A stretch of 64,000 bases of DNA from Lentzea xinjiangensis (lineage in GTDB: Bacteria > Actinomycetota > Actinomycetes > Mycobacteriales > Pseudonocardiaceae): assembly GCF_900110955.1 (NCBI RefSeq), contig NZ_FOFR01000002.1, forward strand, positions 248,001 through 312,000, given 5' to 3'. This document shows positions 63,864 to 64,000 of the stretch, piece after piece; positions within the stretch are counted from its first letter, which is position 1; the number at the start of each line of letters is the position of its first letter. The notes under the pieces were generated by a model that saw nothing but the letters and a program-made list of their open reading frames with translations, had not been told where the DNA came from and did no database searches. The translations under genes were made by a program, and so were the position numbers.

Positions 63864-64000
63864 TCCTCGACCTGTCCGACGACGCCGTCCTGCACGAGCT
63901 GTGGACGGTGCAGCGGCTCGCCTACGCCGTCGAGGCCGAGATCATCGGTTTCGACGGCATCCCGGCGCTGCACGAGACGCTCGACGAGCTCAGGGCCTCG
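63860..64000 (+). CDS. GNAT-like N-acetyltransferase, 3' end outside window
   Basis: GTG 63860 overlaps the S10 stop as GTGA. The 47 visible residues (VILDLSDDAVLHELWTVQRLAYAVEAEIIGFDGIPALHETLDEL) resemble the N-terminus of a subgroup of GNAT acetyltransferases (LWxxQrlAYxxEAxxIGxxxIPPLxET). Too short for certainty. Co-transcribed with the peptidase gene. Confidence 0.6.
   Translation, partial: MILDLSDDAVLHELWTVQRLAYAVEAEIIGFDGIPALHETLDELRAS

Overview
High-GC actinobacterial chromosome. Many GTG starts, 4-bp start/stop overlaps, a mycothiol S-conjugate amidase, GuaB1, class II fructose bisphosphatase and very rare TTA codons point to Actinomycetota. The gene order resembles mycobacterial Rv1074-Rv1110 (recalled from memory), with many accessory genes inserted. 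Large secreted-protein and natural-product-type accessory content suggests Pseudonocardiales (Saccharothrix/Lentzea/Actinosynnema-like); the genus is inference.

Layout. 1-3300: C-terminal part of an nSTAND1-WD40 NTPase. 3.3-7.7 kb: ispH, a lipid-droplet-type protein, xseA, a small protein, xseB, glpX. 7.8-9.8 kb: secreted trypsin-like protease and two L,D-transpeptidases, closed by a large hairpin. 9.9-14.3 kb: FAD reductase, fumC, small protein, hemolysin III, short prenyltransferase. 14.3-15 kb: two 91-residue secreted proteins with a chaplin-like CGNN motif. 15.2-22.2 kb: DUF885 protein, PIN-PhoH ATPase behind a structured leader, ABC transporter pair, GuaB1, acetyltransferase. 22.2-29 kb: repeat, ATP-dependent DNA ligase, MocR regulator with divergent EamA exporter, unknown protein, YyaL. 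29.0-34.4 kb: RNA-repair operon hen1-pnkp-rlaP-rlaP followed by a 17-bp degenerate minisatellite. 34.4-38.6 kb: membrane protein, mca, DUF4307 protein with a TTA codon, greA with a leader terminator, Lrp regulator divergent from hpd. 38.9-45.1 kb: metB, RDD protein, cbs (transsulfuration), SGNH hydrolase, thiolase. 45.3-50 kb: small protein, Bax-inhibitor-like protein, surface protein, class F sortase, polysaccharide deacetylase.

50.0-55.9 kb: a PQQ locus. A sorbosone/glucose dehydrogenase-family protein, a candidate PQQ user, is divergent from pqqA-C-D-E-B, an inositol-phosphatase-like gene and an SDR dehydrogenase. A perfect hairpin between pqqA and pqqC could keep precursor peptide in excess over the enzymes. 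56.2-57.7 kb (minus strand): a promoter with consensus -35, a 40-residue peptide gene, a coupled ATP-grasp ligase gene and, co-oriented downstream, an odd tRNA with a UAA anticodon, a leucine-type D-arm and a class I variable loop. This is the most interesting uncharacterised locus. 57.8-64 kb: NDH-2, gene remnants (SUKH fragment), an AbiE-like nucleotidyltransferase pair, uracil-DNA glycosylase without an ordinary start codon, S10 peptidase, and the start of a GNAT gene.

All calls are from reading translations and sequence; no database search was run. Function names rest on recognised motifs and recalled family knowledge.
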